A DNA stretch of 64,000 nucleotides from JAJPHW01 sp963771505. GTDB lineage: Bacteria > Acidobacteriota > Terriglobia > Terriglobales > Acidobacteriaceae. This document shows positions 9,126 through 19,863 of the stretch, in pieces. A model generated the notes under the pieces. The model was given only the letters and a program-made list of their open reading frames with translations, was not told the origin of the DNA and did no database searches. A program made the translations under genes and the position numbers. Location: NCBI GenBank assembly GCA_963771505.1, contig CAVYTO010000002.1:186001-250000 (forward strand), in the 5' to 3' direction. Position 1 is the stretch's first letter; each line of letters starts with the position of its first letter.

Positions 9126-10034
9126 TTGGATTCTGAGAAGCCTAAATCGACCGCCGATCCTGCCAGCCCTGCCGATAAAGAAGCCCCCGCACCGCGCAAG
9201 ACCATGGGCGATGGCTACATCCCCCGGATCGATTACGGCCGCCGCGGGCTAGGAAGTCAGGATCCCATCGGCGCCGCCATTCAGGCTGCGCAAGATTTAG
9301 ACCATGAAGTGGACGAAGAAGGCTATCAGGAACCCTTGCGCGACTTTTCCGGTGGCGCGGAATGTTCGGTCTGTGGAAAGTCGAACGCCCCAGGCGCTCG
9401 CTTTTGCGCAGGTTGTGGCGTGCCAGTTGGGGTGGGGTCTCAACGATCGTCTTCGGTGGGCCAGCACCATTACCACCATCACTATCATCACCACTACGCC
9501 GGGTCCGAGGCTCCAACGGCCCCGGCAGCTCGCCTGTCGACTCCCGCGCCAGTGGTGACTGAACCCGGCCGTGCGCGCCTGCCCCTGGCTGGCACAGCGC
9601 TCAGCAAAGGGGAGGCCGCAGTCCGTCAATTGGCACAGGATTGGGCTCAGGCCTGCAACACAAAGCATCTGGACGATCTTCTGGAACTGTACAGTTCAGA
9701 CGCGACCATTTTGCGGCCAAATGTGCCTCCGGTGCGGGGAATCGCCTCGGCCCGCGAACTGTTTTTCTCAATGCTCGAAGCTGGTTTGGGCGACGTAGAA
9801 ATGGAGTCGACCCGGGTAGAGCTCTTTGGCGATGTCGGCTTCGAAGCCGGCAAATGCAAAATGCTGGTGCCCACGCCAGCCGGAAAACGCAGGGAAGAGC
9901 GCGGCAAATACTTGATAGTCGCCGTCCGCCAGGCAGGGGAATGGAAGATTGCTTCGGATTGCTGGTCGAGCGATTTGAATATCGGAGTCGCCGGAGACGC
10001 CGCTGGCGCGGTCCGGCCTCCGCGCAAGCCCTAG
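9126..10034 (+). CDS. zinc-ribbon / His-Tyr-rich / NTF2-like protein
   Basis: This 302-residue protein starts at a TTG behind GAGGAAGAG. It has three parts. Residues 1-75 are polar and look disordered. Residues 78-98 form a zinc ribbon (CSVCG, then FCAGCG). A run of His and Tyr at about 114-124 (HHYHHHYHHHY) follows. From about 160 to 290 there is a SnoaL/NTF2-like domain (QLAQDWAQACNTKHLDDLLELY, then KYLIVAVRQAGEWKIASD). NTF2-like domains of this kind bind small ligands or act as scaffolds. The His tract suggests metal binding, which is an inference. No signal peptide is seen, so it is probably cytoplasmic. Its stop directly abuts the convergent HAD gene. Confidence 0.75.
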   Translation: MDSEKPKSTADPASPADKEAPAPRKTMGDGYIPRIDYGRRGLGSQDPIGAAIQAAQDLDHEVDEEGYQEPLRDFSGGAECSVCGKSNAPGARFCAGCGVPVGVGSQRSSSVGQHHYHHHYHHHYAGSEAPTAPAARLSTPAPVVTEPGRARLPLAGTALSKGEAAVRQLAQDWAQACNTKHLDDLLELYSSDATILRPNVPPVRGIASARELFFSMLEAGLGDVEMESTRVELFGDVGFEAGKCKMLVPTPAGKRREERGKYLIVAVRQAGEWKIASDCWSSDLNIGVAGDAAGAVRPPRKP

Positions 10035-10676
10035 CTACGGAATTACGCCTAAACCCCTCAAAGCCTGCCGCACCTGCTCGGCGTTCTTGCATTCAATCAC
10101 GCTCATTCCCAGGTTTCGCGGCGCTTCTAAATTCTTTGCCCGGTCGTCTATGAAACAGCATTGCGCAGGTTCAGCCTGCGTTATCTCGATCGCTAATTTG
10201 AAAATTGGCGCGTCCGGCTTCCGCAGTCCCACAAAACAAGAACTGACAAACAAAGTAAAGATTTCACGCAGACCGAATGTTTGAATGCGGTAGAGATTGA
10301 AATCCCGCGATTCATTGTTCAGCGTTGCCATGCGGTATTTTCCCGATCGGGCAAGGGACTTCGCGAGATCGATCATGTCCGGCTTCGGTCGGGATAGCGG
10401 AAATATGTATTCCTTGAAGGCACTCTTGTTGAAATCTCTGGGGCGAAAGAAGATTGTCTGGTCGAGGTAGTCATCCAGGTCAAGGCGACCTTCCTCGAAT
10501 GCGGTCAGCACCGCTTCGTGTTTCGGCGCGAACTCGGCTTCGTCCACGTGGAAGTGGTCAAGCGCCTGGTGGCGTTCGCCGCGGTCCCAGGCATTCGTCA
10601 ACAACACGCCGCCAATGTCCCAGAACAATGTTTTTATCGGTGCAGGCAAGCGAACCTCCGAGGTCAGATCATACAT
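10035..10676 (-). CDS. HAD-superfamily hydrolase
   Basis: This 213-aa HAD enzyme of subfamily IA type has motif I FWDIGGVLL (Asp20 nucleophile; the usual second Asp is Gly, as in the YihX/epoxide-hydrolase N-terminal branch), motif II around ATLNNES, a Lys in GLRKPDAPIF and motif IV FIDDRAKNLEA. The substrate is unknown; relatives dephosphorylate small sugar phosphates or dehalogenate. The last codon is one base from the end of the zinc-ribbon gene on the other strand, so no terminator space exists between them. Confidence 0.8.
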   Translation of the reverse strand: MYDLTSEVRLPAPIKTLFWDIGGVLLTNAWDRGERHQALDHFHVDEAEFAPKHEAVLTAFEEGRLDLDDYLDQTIFFRPRDFNKSAFKEYIFPLSRPKPDMIDLAKSLARSGKYRMATLNNESRDFNLYRIQTFGLREIFTLFVSSCFVGLRKPDAPIFKLAIEITQAEPAQCCFIDDRAKNLEAPRNLGMSVIECKNAEQVRQALRGLGVIP

Positions 10677-10716
10677 CGGCGGAAATTCGCTGAACTGAAA
10701 CCTGGGGCAAAAAGAA

Positions 10717-10743
10717 GCCCCGGCCCATTCCCCAGGCCGGGGC
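10717..10743 (-). terminator. rho-independent terminator of the pilus operon
   Basis: A perfect 9-bp stem GCCCCGGCC/GGCCGGGGC with a 9-nt loop is followed on the minus strand by TTCTTTTT. It lies 21 bp after the stop of the last pilus gene. Confidence 0.8.
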
Positions 10744-10763
10744 GAAGGTAGAGTTCTGGCAAC

Positions 10764-13436
10764 TCAGTAAGGCTGGAAGTTCTGCCAATAGCTCAGGTTG
10801 ACCACGTCCTGAAGCAGCGGCGTACCCGGCGGCAGGTTGGCCGGGCTGAGGAATTCGGTGTCAAAGAAGAATCTGCGGGTGGGGGCGCCGTATACGAGCG
10901 CGCAGCACTTGAAGGTGCCGGTCGCATACTGAGAGTAGTACAAACTCACCAGCGATCCGCGATAGTAGAGAGTGCTGCCGCCCCAGCTCTCGAGCAAGCG
11001 TAGGAAGTTGTGTACACCACCGTCCGTACCTTGGTCATTGCTGGTTGGTGCGGCGGGTTGAAGGTAGTTGCGGTTCTTGCCGCCTGCGATCGCCAAGCGA
11101 TAATAGGTGGTGGTTCGACGCCGCGATTTCCCAAACTCGTCGGGTTTTTCATCGAGTTCAAGTCTGTCCAGCTGTTGGATAAGAGATCCACAGCATCCGC
11201 GATGACGCTTGCCGCGGAGTGAGGTATGTCGGCGGCCAGTTGGTTTGTCCAAAACGGGTCCGTGGAATCGCTATTGTAGTTTCCCCAAATGTAGACCGGA
11301 TTCTCCGAAGCCACGGTGAACCCACCTAAGCCATTGTCGCGGCGTACAGGAAGATTTCCGAGTCCTCCGTCGACCAGCTTCAGCACATGCCGCGCGCCCG
11401 TGACCTTGTTCGCGCGAGCCACCTTGGGAGTTTTTACAAAGCACTCGACTGCTTGAAATGGATTTGTTCCTGCGGCAATTCCGAATGCGTTGCCGATGTT
11501 GGTTGAACCCCATCTGTCGAGCAGCCCGTTTGCGTCAACATCTTCGGGCGATCTGCCGTCGCCGTTGTTGATTCCGGGGGTGATGGGATCTAATACGCCG
11601 TCCGGCGTCTGCGTGGCGGACGACGAGTTTATGACATCTTCGAGTCCGGATTCACCGTTCAGCGTGTTGGCATAGGGAGCGGCTGCGTTCGGATTCGGCA
11701 ACATTCCACGACGGTCGGAGAAATAGATCAAGTATCCATTTTGTGGCGTGTAGTCGACTAAAGTTCCAGAAGCTGCCGATGGTGCCCGCGAGCCAGCGTT
11801 TCAAGTTGCCTACGTTCAGTTCGGTTGCCTGCATAACGCCATTGGCGTAGCAGGTTGAAGCGGTGAAGCCGGCGGGCTTCGCGTCATGCGGAAAGCCTTC
11901 GCGTGGATCGTAGAGGTTGATGGGGTAGAAGCTGTATTCGGAATTCGCGCCGATACCTACGTTATAGCCGCCGGTGCCCCAGGACAAGGTACCGTTCGGG
12001 TCGGATTTTTCCTGAAAAATCAAGATGGCATTCGGATGTATAGGGTCTGACGCTGGCGTAGTTGGAGGATTGAAACTTCGCGCAAAACCTTCCTTTAGCC
12101 ATTCAGTTGTAACCCCTACCCACGTTCCCGCAGCGTTGAGATACTCTACGCGCAGCCATCCGTCAACTAACGGCCATTTAGCGGGGCCGCCGCTGCCCAG
12201 CGGCGCAACCCAGTTGGTATCACCCACACCGGCTGGCCAAGCGCAGGCGAGCCAAGTCGTGCCGCCCGAGGCATCAACGAGATAGCTCAGACCGCAGAGA
12301 CCACCGTTCGTCAAGTCAACGTCCTGGCCGTCGCCTATAGCGCCGCGTTCGCGGTGAAGATCGAGCTGAGTATCAGCCAGCAGAATACGGATGTTTGCTT
12401 TGTTGTATTCGCGCGAAGCGCCAAGCGGGGAAGTCGGCGACTCCGCGGCTCCCGGTACTTTGCGAATAATTTCATTTTGCGACGCGCCGCCTTGCACAAA
12501 AGGAAGAACAAGCTGCTGGACGCCGGTCGATGCGTTGTTGCCGATAAATCCGTTGAAAGTGCTGGTGGAAATGTTTGTCCAGTTGGAATTCAGGTTCGGG
12601 TCGCCGGGAGCGATCGGCGGCACGGGAATTGCCCCGCTGTAGCTGGCGTCCGCAACGCTGAAGGTGCCACAACCTGCCGGTGGCCCGCCGGTACCGGAGT
12701 AGCCATCGCATCCGCCGGTGACACTTGGAATGTATACAGGTCCGGCATATCCAGCGCCGGGGTAATTGTTTGCCAGGCGGTCGCGAATGATCTGGTCGTA
12801 AGCTGTGACTTTACCATTCAAAACTAACTCCGCGCCGCTGCCCAGATAGAGACTTCCGTTGGTGTGGACACGGCCGGCAAAGTCGAATTGCGGGCCGGCG
12901 AAGAAACTCAAATCGCTGTCTGAAAAGATGCCGAACTGAAATACAGGAATCTGCGCGACTTCCACGCCGCGGTTCATGTTGGCGTTCGCGCCTGAAGGCC
13001 GCGTGGCTGAAGCTTGAAGCGTGAGGTCGGTGATGATCGCGCTGAGTCCGGCGTTAGGGCCCTGGCTGATCACATTGCTGGTCGAGAGCGGCGGTCCGGG
13101 GAAATTTGCCCAAGTGATGGAGTCGTTAAACACCATGTTCGGAAGCTGCGCCGGTGTCGGAAATTGCGTGGCGACCGCCTGAATCTGCGCAGGCGTAGGA
13201 GCGAGGTTCGCCTGATAGAGCGCTCCCAGGTCGGCAGTCATCTTTTCCATCGCCGACTCCGCTCCGTAGTACGCCATGTTGCTCTCGAGATCGTTGCCGC
13301 CCACATGGCCAGCGCCGTTGGTCAGATAGATCAGGCCAATGGCCAGGCCCGACAGCAGGACCATCATCAACAGACTTGCGATCAGCGTAAAGCCTCGCGA
13401 GCTTTTCCGTTTTACCGCGTGTGTGTCATTTAACAT
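10764..13436 (-). pseudogene. PilX-like pilus assembly gene, broken by two frameshifts
   Basis: The start is an ATG at 13436 behind GGAGAAAG. The N-terminus RGFTLIASLLMMVLLSGLA is a type IV pilin-like segment with Ala at position 5 instead of Glu, usual for PilX-type minor pilins. The frame holds to about 11775 (..LKRWLAGTIG). The homologous continuation (GTLVDYTPQNGYLIYFSDRRG) is in the next frame, as if one base were extra near 11768-11776. It holds to about 11115 (SLGNRGVE), where the sense returns to a third segment (TTTYYRLAIAGGKNRNYLQ) that ends at 10764. All three pieces read as one protein of about 890 aa. It is either a decayed gene or the site of sequencing indels. Confidence 0.75.
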
Positions 13437-13508
13437 GGTTACTTTCTCCGTGTTGCGCTTGCTATCCTGCATGTCGCTCTTGTAGCTCGATTCCCAATAT
13501 GCCGGCCA

Positions 13509-14703
13509 TCAGTTGTACCTGTTCTTGAAGGTCAGGTTTCGCGCGCTGACCGACGTCACCAACGACATGCTCTTCGATTTGTTGCCGTAGTTGGTCAGAC
13601 TCTGGCCGGTGATAGAGATGTTGATTTTTTCGATGGAATTCGGCGAGTAGCCTGCTCCTACCGGGATCTGGCTGATTTGAGCAACCGGGAGTGGGTGTCG
13701 CCGTACACATGTCAAAAGTCAGTTGAAGGTCGATGATGTTGTCAGCCACCGGAACCGCCGCCTGAGCGTTGACTTGGCGCATCAGGCGCGGCGTTTGCCC
13801 TGCGGCCGCTGGAACCTCGACGAAATAAGTGATGGCAAAGGCGCGATATGCTTTGTCGTCGTGTCAGGACTACCTCCGCCAAAACACGCCGGATTGCCGG
13901 CGTTCAGACACGGATCAATGTATTTCACGTTGCCTGACGCCGCGGCAGACTGATTGATGTTCAGAGGATCAAGATTGGCGAACGTCAACACCGTTCCGCC
14001 AACGTTGATGCCGGTGACCTCGGCCATCGCCGCGCCCTTCGGGTTCGACAAATAAATCAAATCGCCGACAACAATACCGTTCGGACTTAGAATCGCGGGA
14101 AATCCCGGCGGGGGCGCAGCCGGAGGAATTACGTCGATCGATCCGCCGGAATTGTCGGGGAACTCGATCGTGTATTGGTTCAAAGGGAAGCTGTAATCGA
14201 CATACACGAACGTGACGGAGTCGGGCTTGATCCCATTTGCCGTCATGGCTGGCACGCTGGTGGGGCCGCCCTTTTCCATGCCGTTAGCCGGGCCCGGAAT
14301 CAGGCCGTACATATAATTGTTGACCGGTGTCCCTCCGACCGTAGCCGCTCAGGTAACCGTCGTTATTCAGCCAGACTTTGCCGGTTGTATCCACGGCGAA
14401 AAGGGAAACGCCGTTGTTGCCCGCACCATAAGGCAGCGTAAGTCCGCCAGATGGGATGCCGGAACCAGCCATGCTGGCGTCTTTCGCGATCAGGTTCAGT
14501 GCCGCACGGGTGTTTTCCTGCATTTCCGCGCGCTGCGTGATGGCTTGCGTCGCGCTCATGCCGGTGTTGAAGAGCTGCGCCGCGCCAGTCATGACCACGA
14601 GGCCGACTGCCATCGCGATCAATAGCTCTGTCAGAGTGAAGCCTTTCACTCGCGCGTTTACTTGGTCCGCCGTTTTCATAAAGTTCGGTCTCATTTCTTT
14701 CAT
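13509..14703 (-). pseudogene. pilW: PilW-like minor pilin gene, broken by at least three frameshifts
   Basis: The N-terminus has a normal prepilin site (KGFTLTELLIAMAVGLVVM, Glu5 present) and ENTRAALNLIAKDASMAGSGIP, typical of PilW. The frame changes at about 14341-14352 (LNNDGYLSG to TVGGTPVNNYMYGLIPG). It changes again at about 13855-13870 (GGGSPD to KAYRAFAITYFVEVPAA) and at about 13685-13690 (FDMCTATPTPG to VAQISQIPVGAG). It then ends with SVSARNLTFKNRYN, a typical PilW terminus. On the minus strand the phase goes back and forth between the same two frames. The start is 7 nt after the pilV stop. Confidence 0.75.
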
Positions 14704-14709
14704 TGCGGT

Positions 14710-15267
14710 CTAGCGGAACGACGAAATAATCGCATTTACCTGATACTGCCGGAATCCTCCGCCACGCGAAGTCGGATACTGAACGGTGATCTGAACTTCT
14801 TTAATGTTCGCGTCGGTGGGATCCTGGGTAATCAGGATCTGTCGTTGAAAATTGGTCAAGCTGATAGCCACGTCTGGTGGACTTGCACCTGTCAGCACGC
14901 CGCTCGCACCCGGAACCATAATCGGAGCGGGCCCAGTGTCGTCGGCCGTTCCATCCAAACCATCCGGACCCGCATCTTTCAACGGCAACATGCCGGCGGA
15001 GAAAAGCCCCGGAGGCGCAGCGGTAGTGTTAGCAATCTGCGCGAAAGTGACCTGGTCGGTCTGTCGCGCGGTGTAGATACTCTCCAGCGCTTCCGTGGCT
15101 TTTTGCCGCGCGATCGTATCGAGTTGCACGTTCGAACTCGATGCCACCGCTACCGTCAGGGCTGAAAGCAGTCCGATCAAACCTACCGTGACGACGACCA
15201 GCGAGATCATCACCTCAATTACAGTGAAGCCTTTGTCTGCGCGTCGCGAATTTGCTGTTTTTATCAT
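14710..15267 (-). CDS. pilV: PilV-like minor pilin
   Basis: This protein of about 185 aa has a prepilin peptidase site, KGFTVIEVMISLVVVTVG, with Glu5 intact, followed by the hydrophobic helix and a soluble pilin domain (QLDTIARQKATEALESIYTAR onward). Minor pilins prime assembly of type IV pili in the inner membrane. I choose the ATG at 15267 because it overlaps the fimT stop as ATGA, implying translational coupling; an ATG four codons earlier is also in frame. Unlike pilW and pilX downstream, it is intact. Confidence 0.88.
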   Translation of the reverse strand: MIKTANSRRADKGFTVIEVMISLVVVTVGLIGLLSALTVAVASSSNVQLDTIARQKATEALESIYTARQTDQVTFAQIANTTAAPPGLFSAGMLPLKDAGPDGLDGTADDTGPAPIMVPGASGVLTGASPPDVAISLTNFQRQILITQDPTDANIKEVQITVQYPTSRGGGFRQYQVNAIISSFR

Positions 15268-15965
15268 TGCTGCACCCATGTGTTGATCCCAGCCAACTTA
15301 ACCAACTGCCAACCACGAATACGTCCGCTGCCGCCGAACAACGTCACCGCGCGCGAACTGTAGAGCTGGCCATTCTTCGCCAAATAAACAATGCCGCTGT
15401 TCAAGTTCATGTTGATGTCTCGGGCCGATCCATCCGGCATAAACATGATTTGCTGCTTGTTTCCGCCGGTCACGGCCTGATCGAAATCAAGGGCGACAAT
15501 GCCGGCGCCGAATCCGTCTGGAACTGCGCCCCCGGTGGGGATGCCCGCCAAAGTCTGAAACTGAATGTCAGTCGGCAAAGTCTCCGCGCTCACCTGGACG
15601 GCTGCTGCGATTGCGGTACCTGCGTCCCAGCGGAACAACTGGATACTCTGCGCTGTCGGCGCGCCCAGCGGAGTGGCTGCCCCGAGTGGCGCCGCAGCTC
15701 CAAGGCACACAATGTATTGCTTGCGCTCTGCGATCGCACGCGAACGTGCTATGCGCATCTGCGAAACCGTGGCATCGAAGCCTTCCCGGATGTGCGCGTC
15801 CTGCGTTCCCGTGGACATGCTCAACAGGGCGAACGACATCATGACTAACGCAATACAGAGCACGATGATGAGTTCGGTAAGGCTGAAGCCGCGTTCATTG
15901 CGAAGCTTTGCGACAACCGCGTCCGGATTGCTTACGTAGTCGCTCTGCCGTTTTGTCTGCGTCAT
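15264..15965 (-). CDS. GspH/FimT-family pseudopilin
   Basis: This 233-aa pseudopilin has the processing site RGFSLTELIIVLCIALVMM (Glu5 present) after a 25-residue leader, then the GspH-type C-terminal domain (QMRIARSRAIAERKQYIV, then IMFMPDGSARD). It is the first gene of the minor-pilin operon. AGAAGAATTT precedes the ATG at 15965. Its stop overlaps the pilV start by 4 bp. Confidence 0.88.
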   Translation of the reverse strand: MTQTKRQSDYVSNPDAVVAKLRNERGFSLTELIIVLCIALVMMSFALLSMSTGTQDAHIREGFDATVSQMRIARSRAIAERKQYIVCLGAAAPLGAATPLGAPTAQSIQLFRWDAGTAIAAAVQVSAETLPTDIQFQTLAGIPTGGAVPDGFGAGIVALDFDQAVTGGNKQQIMFMPDGSARDINMNLNSGIVYLAKNGQLYSSRAVTLFGGSGRIRGWQLVKLAGINTWVQQ

Positions 15966-16310
15966 AAATTCTTCTGCTACTTTCGCGACGGGGAATGATT
16001 TTGTCTTCTCAAGGCTGCGGGGAATTCAGCCCAATACGGTCCGCGAACAGCATTCGCGGTTCTGTCATCGTAGGTACAGGGGCTGGTAGCGTCAAAGCAC
16101 GAAAGGATGGAAATGCTTCACGACTTGCGTAACGTAACCCGAACATCGCACGGTGGTCACTTTGGCAGGGCGAAATGAGGAAGGTGGACGACTGTCGATT
16201 CCATCGAAGACGAGAAATTGACCGTGGATCGCAGAGGATTGAGGGGAATTCAGCTGGTTTTGGGGGCCAAATGCGGGTAGTTGCGAGGAATTACCGGCTT
16301 GCCGGAAGAT
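15966..16310. other. 345-bp region upstream of the pilus operon
   Basis: No convincing gene is present. It holds the leader and promoter of fimT (minus) and the 3' flank of uxs. A perfect CCGCGAA/TTCGCGG hairpin with a 5-nt loop lies at 16041-16059, in the likely fimT leader. CCGGC-TT-GCCGG at 16294-16305 directly follows the uxs stop and may help terminate it. I looked for a c-di-GMP riboswitch core here and did not find one. Confidence 0.4.
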
Positions 16311-17284
<974 letters not shown>

Positions 17285-17285
<1 letters not shown>

Positions 17286-18694
17286 TAGTTCGTGGTTTTC
17301 CCCGCAGGCGCCACCGGGTCGGCGGTCCCTTCCGAAATGGCCGCCGGACGACCTACGCTGTAATAAGTGAATCCGTGCTCGCCCATCACCTGAGGATCGT
17401 AGAGATTACGCCCGTCAATGATGATCGGGTATTTCAGTTCGGAGCGAAGCTGCCCAAGATCCAACTCGCCAAATTCTTCCCACTCAGTGAGGATGAGAAG
17501 CGCATCCGCTCCGCGCGCGGCTTCGTAAGGGTTCGCCGCGTGTTGGATTTTATCGGCGAATGTTTCCCGGGCTCGGTCTTGCGCCGCAGGATCGAAAGCG
17601 CAGATCGTGCATCCTTCTTGCAACAACGACTGCACCAATAGGATGGCCGGAGATTCGCGGATATCGTCAGTTCCACCCTTGAATGCGAGTCCCAGCACGC
17701 CGAGGCGCTTTCCACGTAAAGTCCACAGCGCGCTGCGGATCTTGCGCAAGAATCGCGTGCGCTGTTCTTCGTTGATGCGCATGACCTCATCGAGCAGCCT
17801 GAAGTCGTAGCCGCACTCGCGAGCCACGGATCGAAATGCCATCAAATCCTTAGGGAAGCAGGAACCGCCGTAGCCGATGCCCGGGTTCAGGAATCGAGTC
17901 CCGATTCGGCTGTCAGTTCCAATTCCCTGGCACACTTGTTGAACGTTCGCTCCCACTGATTCGCAAATCGACGCAACCGCGTTGATGAATGAAATTTTCA
18001 TCGCCAGGAACGCATTCGATGCGTGCTTGATCAGCTCCGCGCTCTTCGCGCTGGTGACGATGATCGGTGGCGGAATCTTGGCCGCATCCGGTCCCGGAAT
18101 CGCGTCCTTCTGCTTGTAGTAACTTCCACCGGTCAGTGGGGCATAAACCTCGCGTAGCACATTCGCGCAGCGCTCGTTGTCCGCGCCAACCACGATCCGG
18201 TCGGGGTAGAGAAAATCGGTGACTGCGGTGCCTTCACGCAGGAACTCGGGATTGGATGCTACGTCGAAAGAATCTGGAGGAACGGCGTTACGCAGAATAA
18301 TCTTTCGCACCCAATCGCTCGTGTAAACCGGCACCGTGCTTTTCTCTACCAGGATTTTGTATCCATCAATCGCACCGGAGATGCTTCGGGCTACGGATTC
18401 CACATACGACAGGTCAGCCTCGCCTTGTTCAGTTGGCGGAGTTCCGACAGCAATAAAAATTGCCGAACTGGCGCGAACCGCAGATTGCAAATCGTCCGTA
18501 AACTTGAGTTTTTTCCCGCGGTGACGTTGCAGCAATTCTGGCAGGAAGTTCTCGTGGATAGGGCATTGTCCAGCGCGCAACGCCGCCAGCTTTTGCTGGT
18601 CATTGTCAACCACCATCACGTCGTGCCCCATGTCGGCGAAGCAGGCGCCTGCCACCAGTCCAACGTATCCCGATCCAACAACGGCGATGTTCAT
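17285..18694 (-). CDS. ugd: UDP-glucose 6-dehydrogenase
   Basis: This 469-aa NAD-dependent enzyme oxidises UDP-glucose to UDP-glucuronate. It has the N-terminal Rossmann fold (MNIAVVGSGYVGLVAGACFA), VEKSTVPVYT, SNPEFLREGTAV, the catalytic Cys in GIGYGGSCFPKD and the C-terminal LGLAFKGGTDDIRESPA. GGATAAGG lies 3 nt before the ATG. It is the first gene of a two-gene unit with the decarboxylase. Confidence 0.95.
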
Positions 18695-18740
18695 TGCCTT
18701 ATCCTTTGAATGAGTCGATTGAAAATTTTGCTGTAAGGGA

Positions 18741-18760
18741 AACCCTGATTTTATCAGGTT
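18741..18760 (-). terminator. weak hairpin after the first LuxR regulator
   Basis: AACCCTGAT/ATCAGGTT with a 3-nt loop and one bulge lies between the regulator stop (18769) and ugd. It has only a short T-rich tail on the minus strand. Confidence 0.35.
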
Positions 18761-18768
18761 GCCCTCCG

Positions 18769-19503
18769 CTAGCTCGTTCCGTACCAGCGGTCTTTTGCTG
18801 GCGATGCTTCAAATCGGGATTTCGCACGCTCCGAAGCTCGCAGATTCAAGGCGTGAAGCGTGAGTTCCACACGTGTGGAAACACCTAGCTTTTCGAAAAT
18901 GCGAAACAAGTAATTTTTTACAGTGTGTTCGCTGATTGCCAACTGTTCGGAAATCTGGCGGTTGGTCAGTCCTGTGGCAGCGAGTTGCGCGATTTCCTCT
19001 TCTCTGCGGCTCAGCGCCCGAGGCCCCGAGATGTTCCGATCTTGAATCGGAGTACGCTCGGACAACGCTTCGATGACATAAACGACCAGGTCGGTTCCCG
19101 CCCAAGTCTCTCCCTGATGCACACATGACAGACATTTACAGAGAGTCAGGAATGAGTCTTCACGAGAAAGTACTCCGCTGGCGCCATTGCGGAACGCGTC
19201 CACCACAATCTTCCGGTCGAGCGATTCGAGCAAAACCACTACTTTCATCGCGGGCCATGATTTGCCGATTTCTCGCAACAAAGTAGATGCCCCGCTGCCC
19301 TCGTTCTCGAAACTCCCGCTAATTAGCAAGATGTCGAAACTCCGAGCCTCGAGCGTCTGCCGCAATTCGATCTCAGTGACCACCGCGTCAGCGTGATAGC
19401 GGCGGTCAGCCGCCAGCGCCTCGGCCAGAAAATAACAGCTCATGGCAGCGCGGTCCGCGATCAAGACCCTGATCTTGTTTTCAAAACTCAATAGTTGTGG
19501 CAT
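18769..19503 (-). CDS. LuxR-type regulator with degenerate receiver (1)
   Basis: This protein of about 244 aa has a response-regulator fold followed by a LuxR/NarL HTH (LSRREEEIAQLAATGLTN, then ISEHTVKNYLFRIFEKLGV). In the receiver the residue at the end of beta-3, normally the phosphoacceptor Asp, is Ser (FDILLISGSFE). The conserved Thr is replaced (VVVLLES) and the Lys block reads GVLSRED. It is therefore unlikely to be controlled by phosphorylation. The ATG at 19503 begins MPQLLSFENKIRVLIAD; a longer frame to 19590 looks unreal. It is paralogous to the regulator at 20990-21736, and an ATPase gene lies between them. Confidence 0.88.
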   Translation of the reverse strand: MPQLLSFENKIRVLIADRAAMSCYFLAEALAADRRYHADAVVTEIELRQTLEARSFDILLISGSFENEGSGASTLLREIGKSWPAMKVVVLLESLDRKIVVDAFRNGASGVLSREDSFLTLCKCLSCVHQGETWAGTDLVVYVIEALSERTPIQDRNISGPRALSRREEEIAQLAATGLTNRQISEQLAISEHTVKNYLFRIFEKLGVSTRVELTLHALNLRASERAKSRFEASPAKDRWYGTS

Positions 19504-19863
19504 TACCAGTTTCCGGGGAGAGTAACTAACGCGCGCAGGCTTAACCTTTTTCCATCCTATAGATGGACTAAGCCATCGGCAAGGAGACATAGGGCTCTAG
19601 TAACTAATCTCTCCGCGCTATGATTGAAATGTGCTTTAGGAGGCAACAAGTTTAACAATCGGGACCTAACTTACTGAGAATAGAACGGTTGTACTTTGCA
19701 CCTCCTGCCTTGCCTTCCCCTGATGATCAAGCCACCGTTAGCTACAGCTTGAACGAACGGACGCGCGAATCACCACTGACTCTTCGCTCGATTTCCTCTA
19801 TATTGTTACTAAGTACGTCGGAACCCTGCCCCGGCGCAGCTTTGGACCGTTCTAGGAGCTTGA
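19504..19863. other. 360-bp divergent control region with AGTAAC repeats
   Basis: No gene is present. The region separates the first regulator (minus) from the ATPase gene (plus). AGTAAC occurs on the plus strand at 19521-19526 and 19599-19604, extended to AGTAACTAA in both, and on the minus strand at 19805-19810. In the regulator leader, CCATC (19552), GATGG (19562) and CCATC (19573) allow two mutually exclusive 5-bp hairpins. TCTAGGAG upstream of 19864 is the ATPase ribosome-binding site. The repeats could be operator half-sites; this is an inference. Confidence 0.4.

Noticed and set aside
9469..9500. CAC/CAT-rich tract as a microsatellite or phase-variable repeat
   Set aside because: The codons vary (CAT, CAC, TAC, TAT) with no perfect unit, so slippage is unlikely; the His-Tyr run seems selected at protein level.
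11652..13436. The 606-codon frame taken as a complete protein
   Set aside because: Its last part from about 11775 is out of frame with the homologous sense and has a non-pilin composition, so it is a fragment of the frameshifted gene.
15966..16310. c-di-GMP (GEMM) riboswitch upstream of the pilus operon
   Set aside because: Acidobacterial pilus genes may carry one, but I found neither the GGGACGCAAAGCC-like core nor a matching tetraloop-receptor layout, only a short hairpin.
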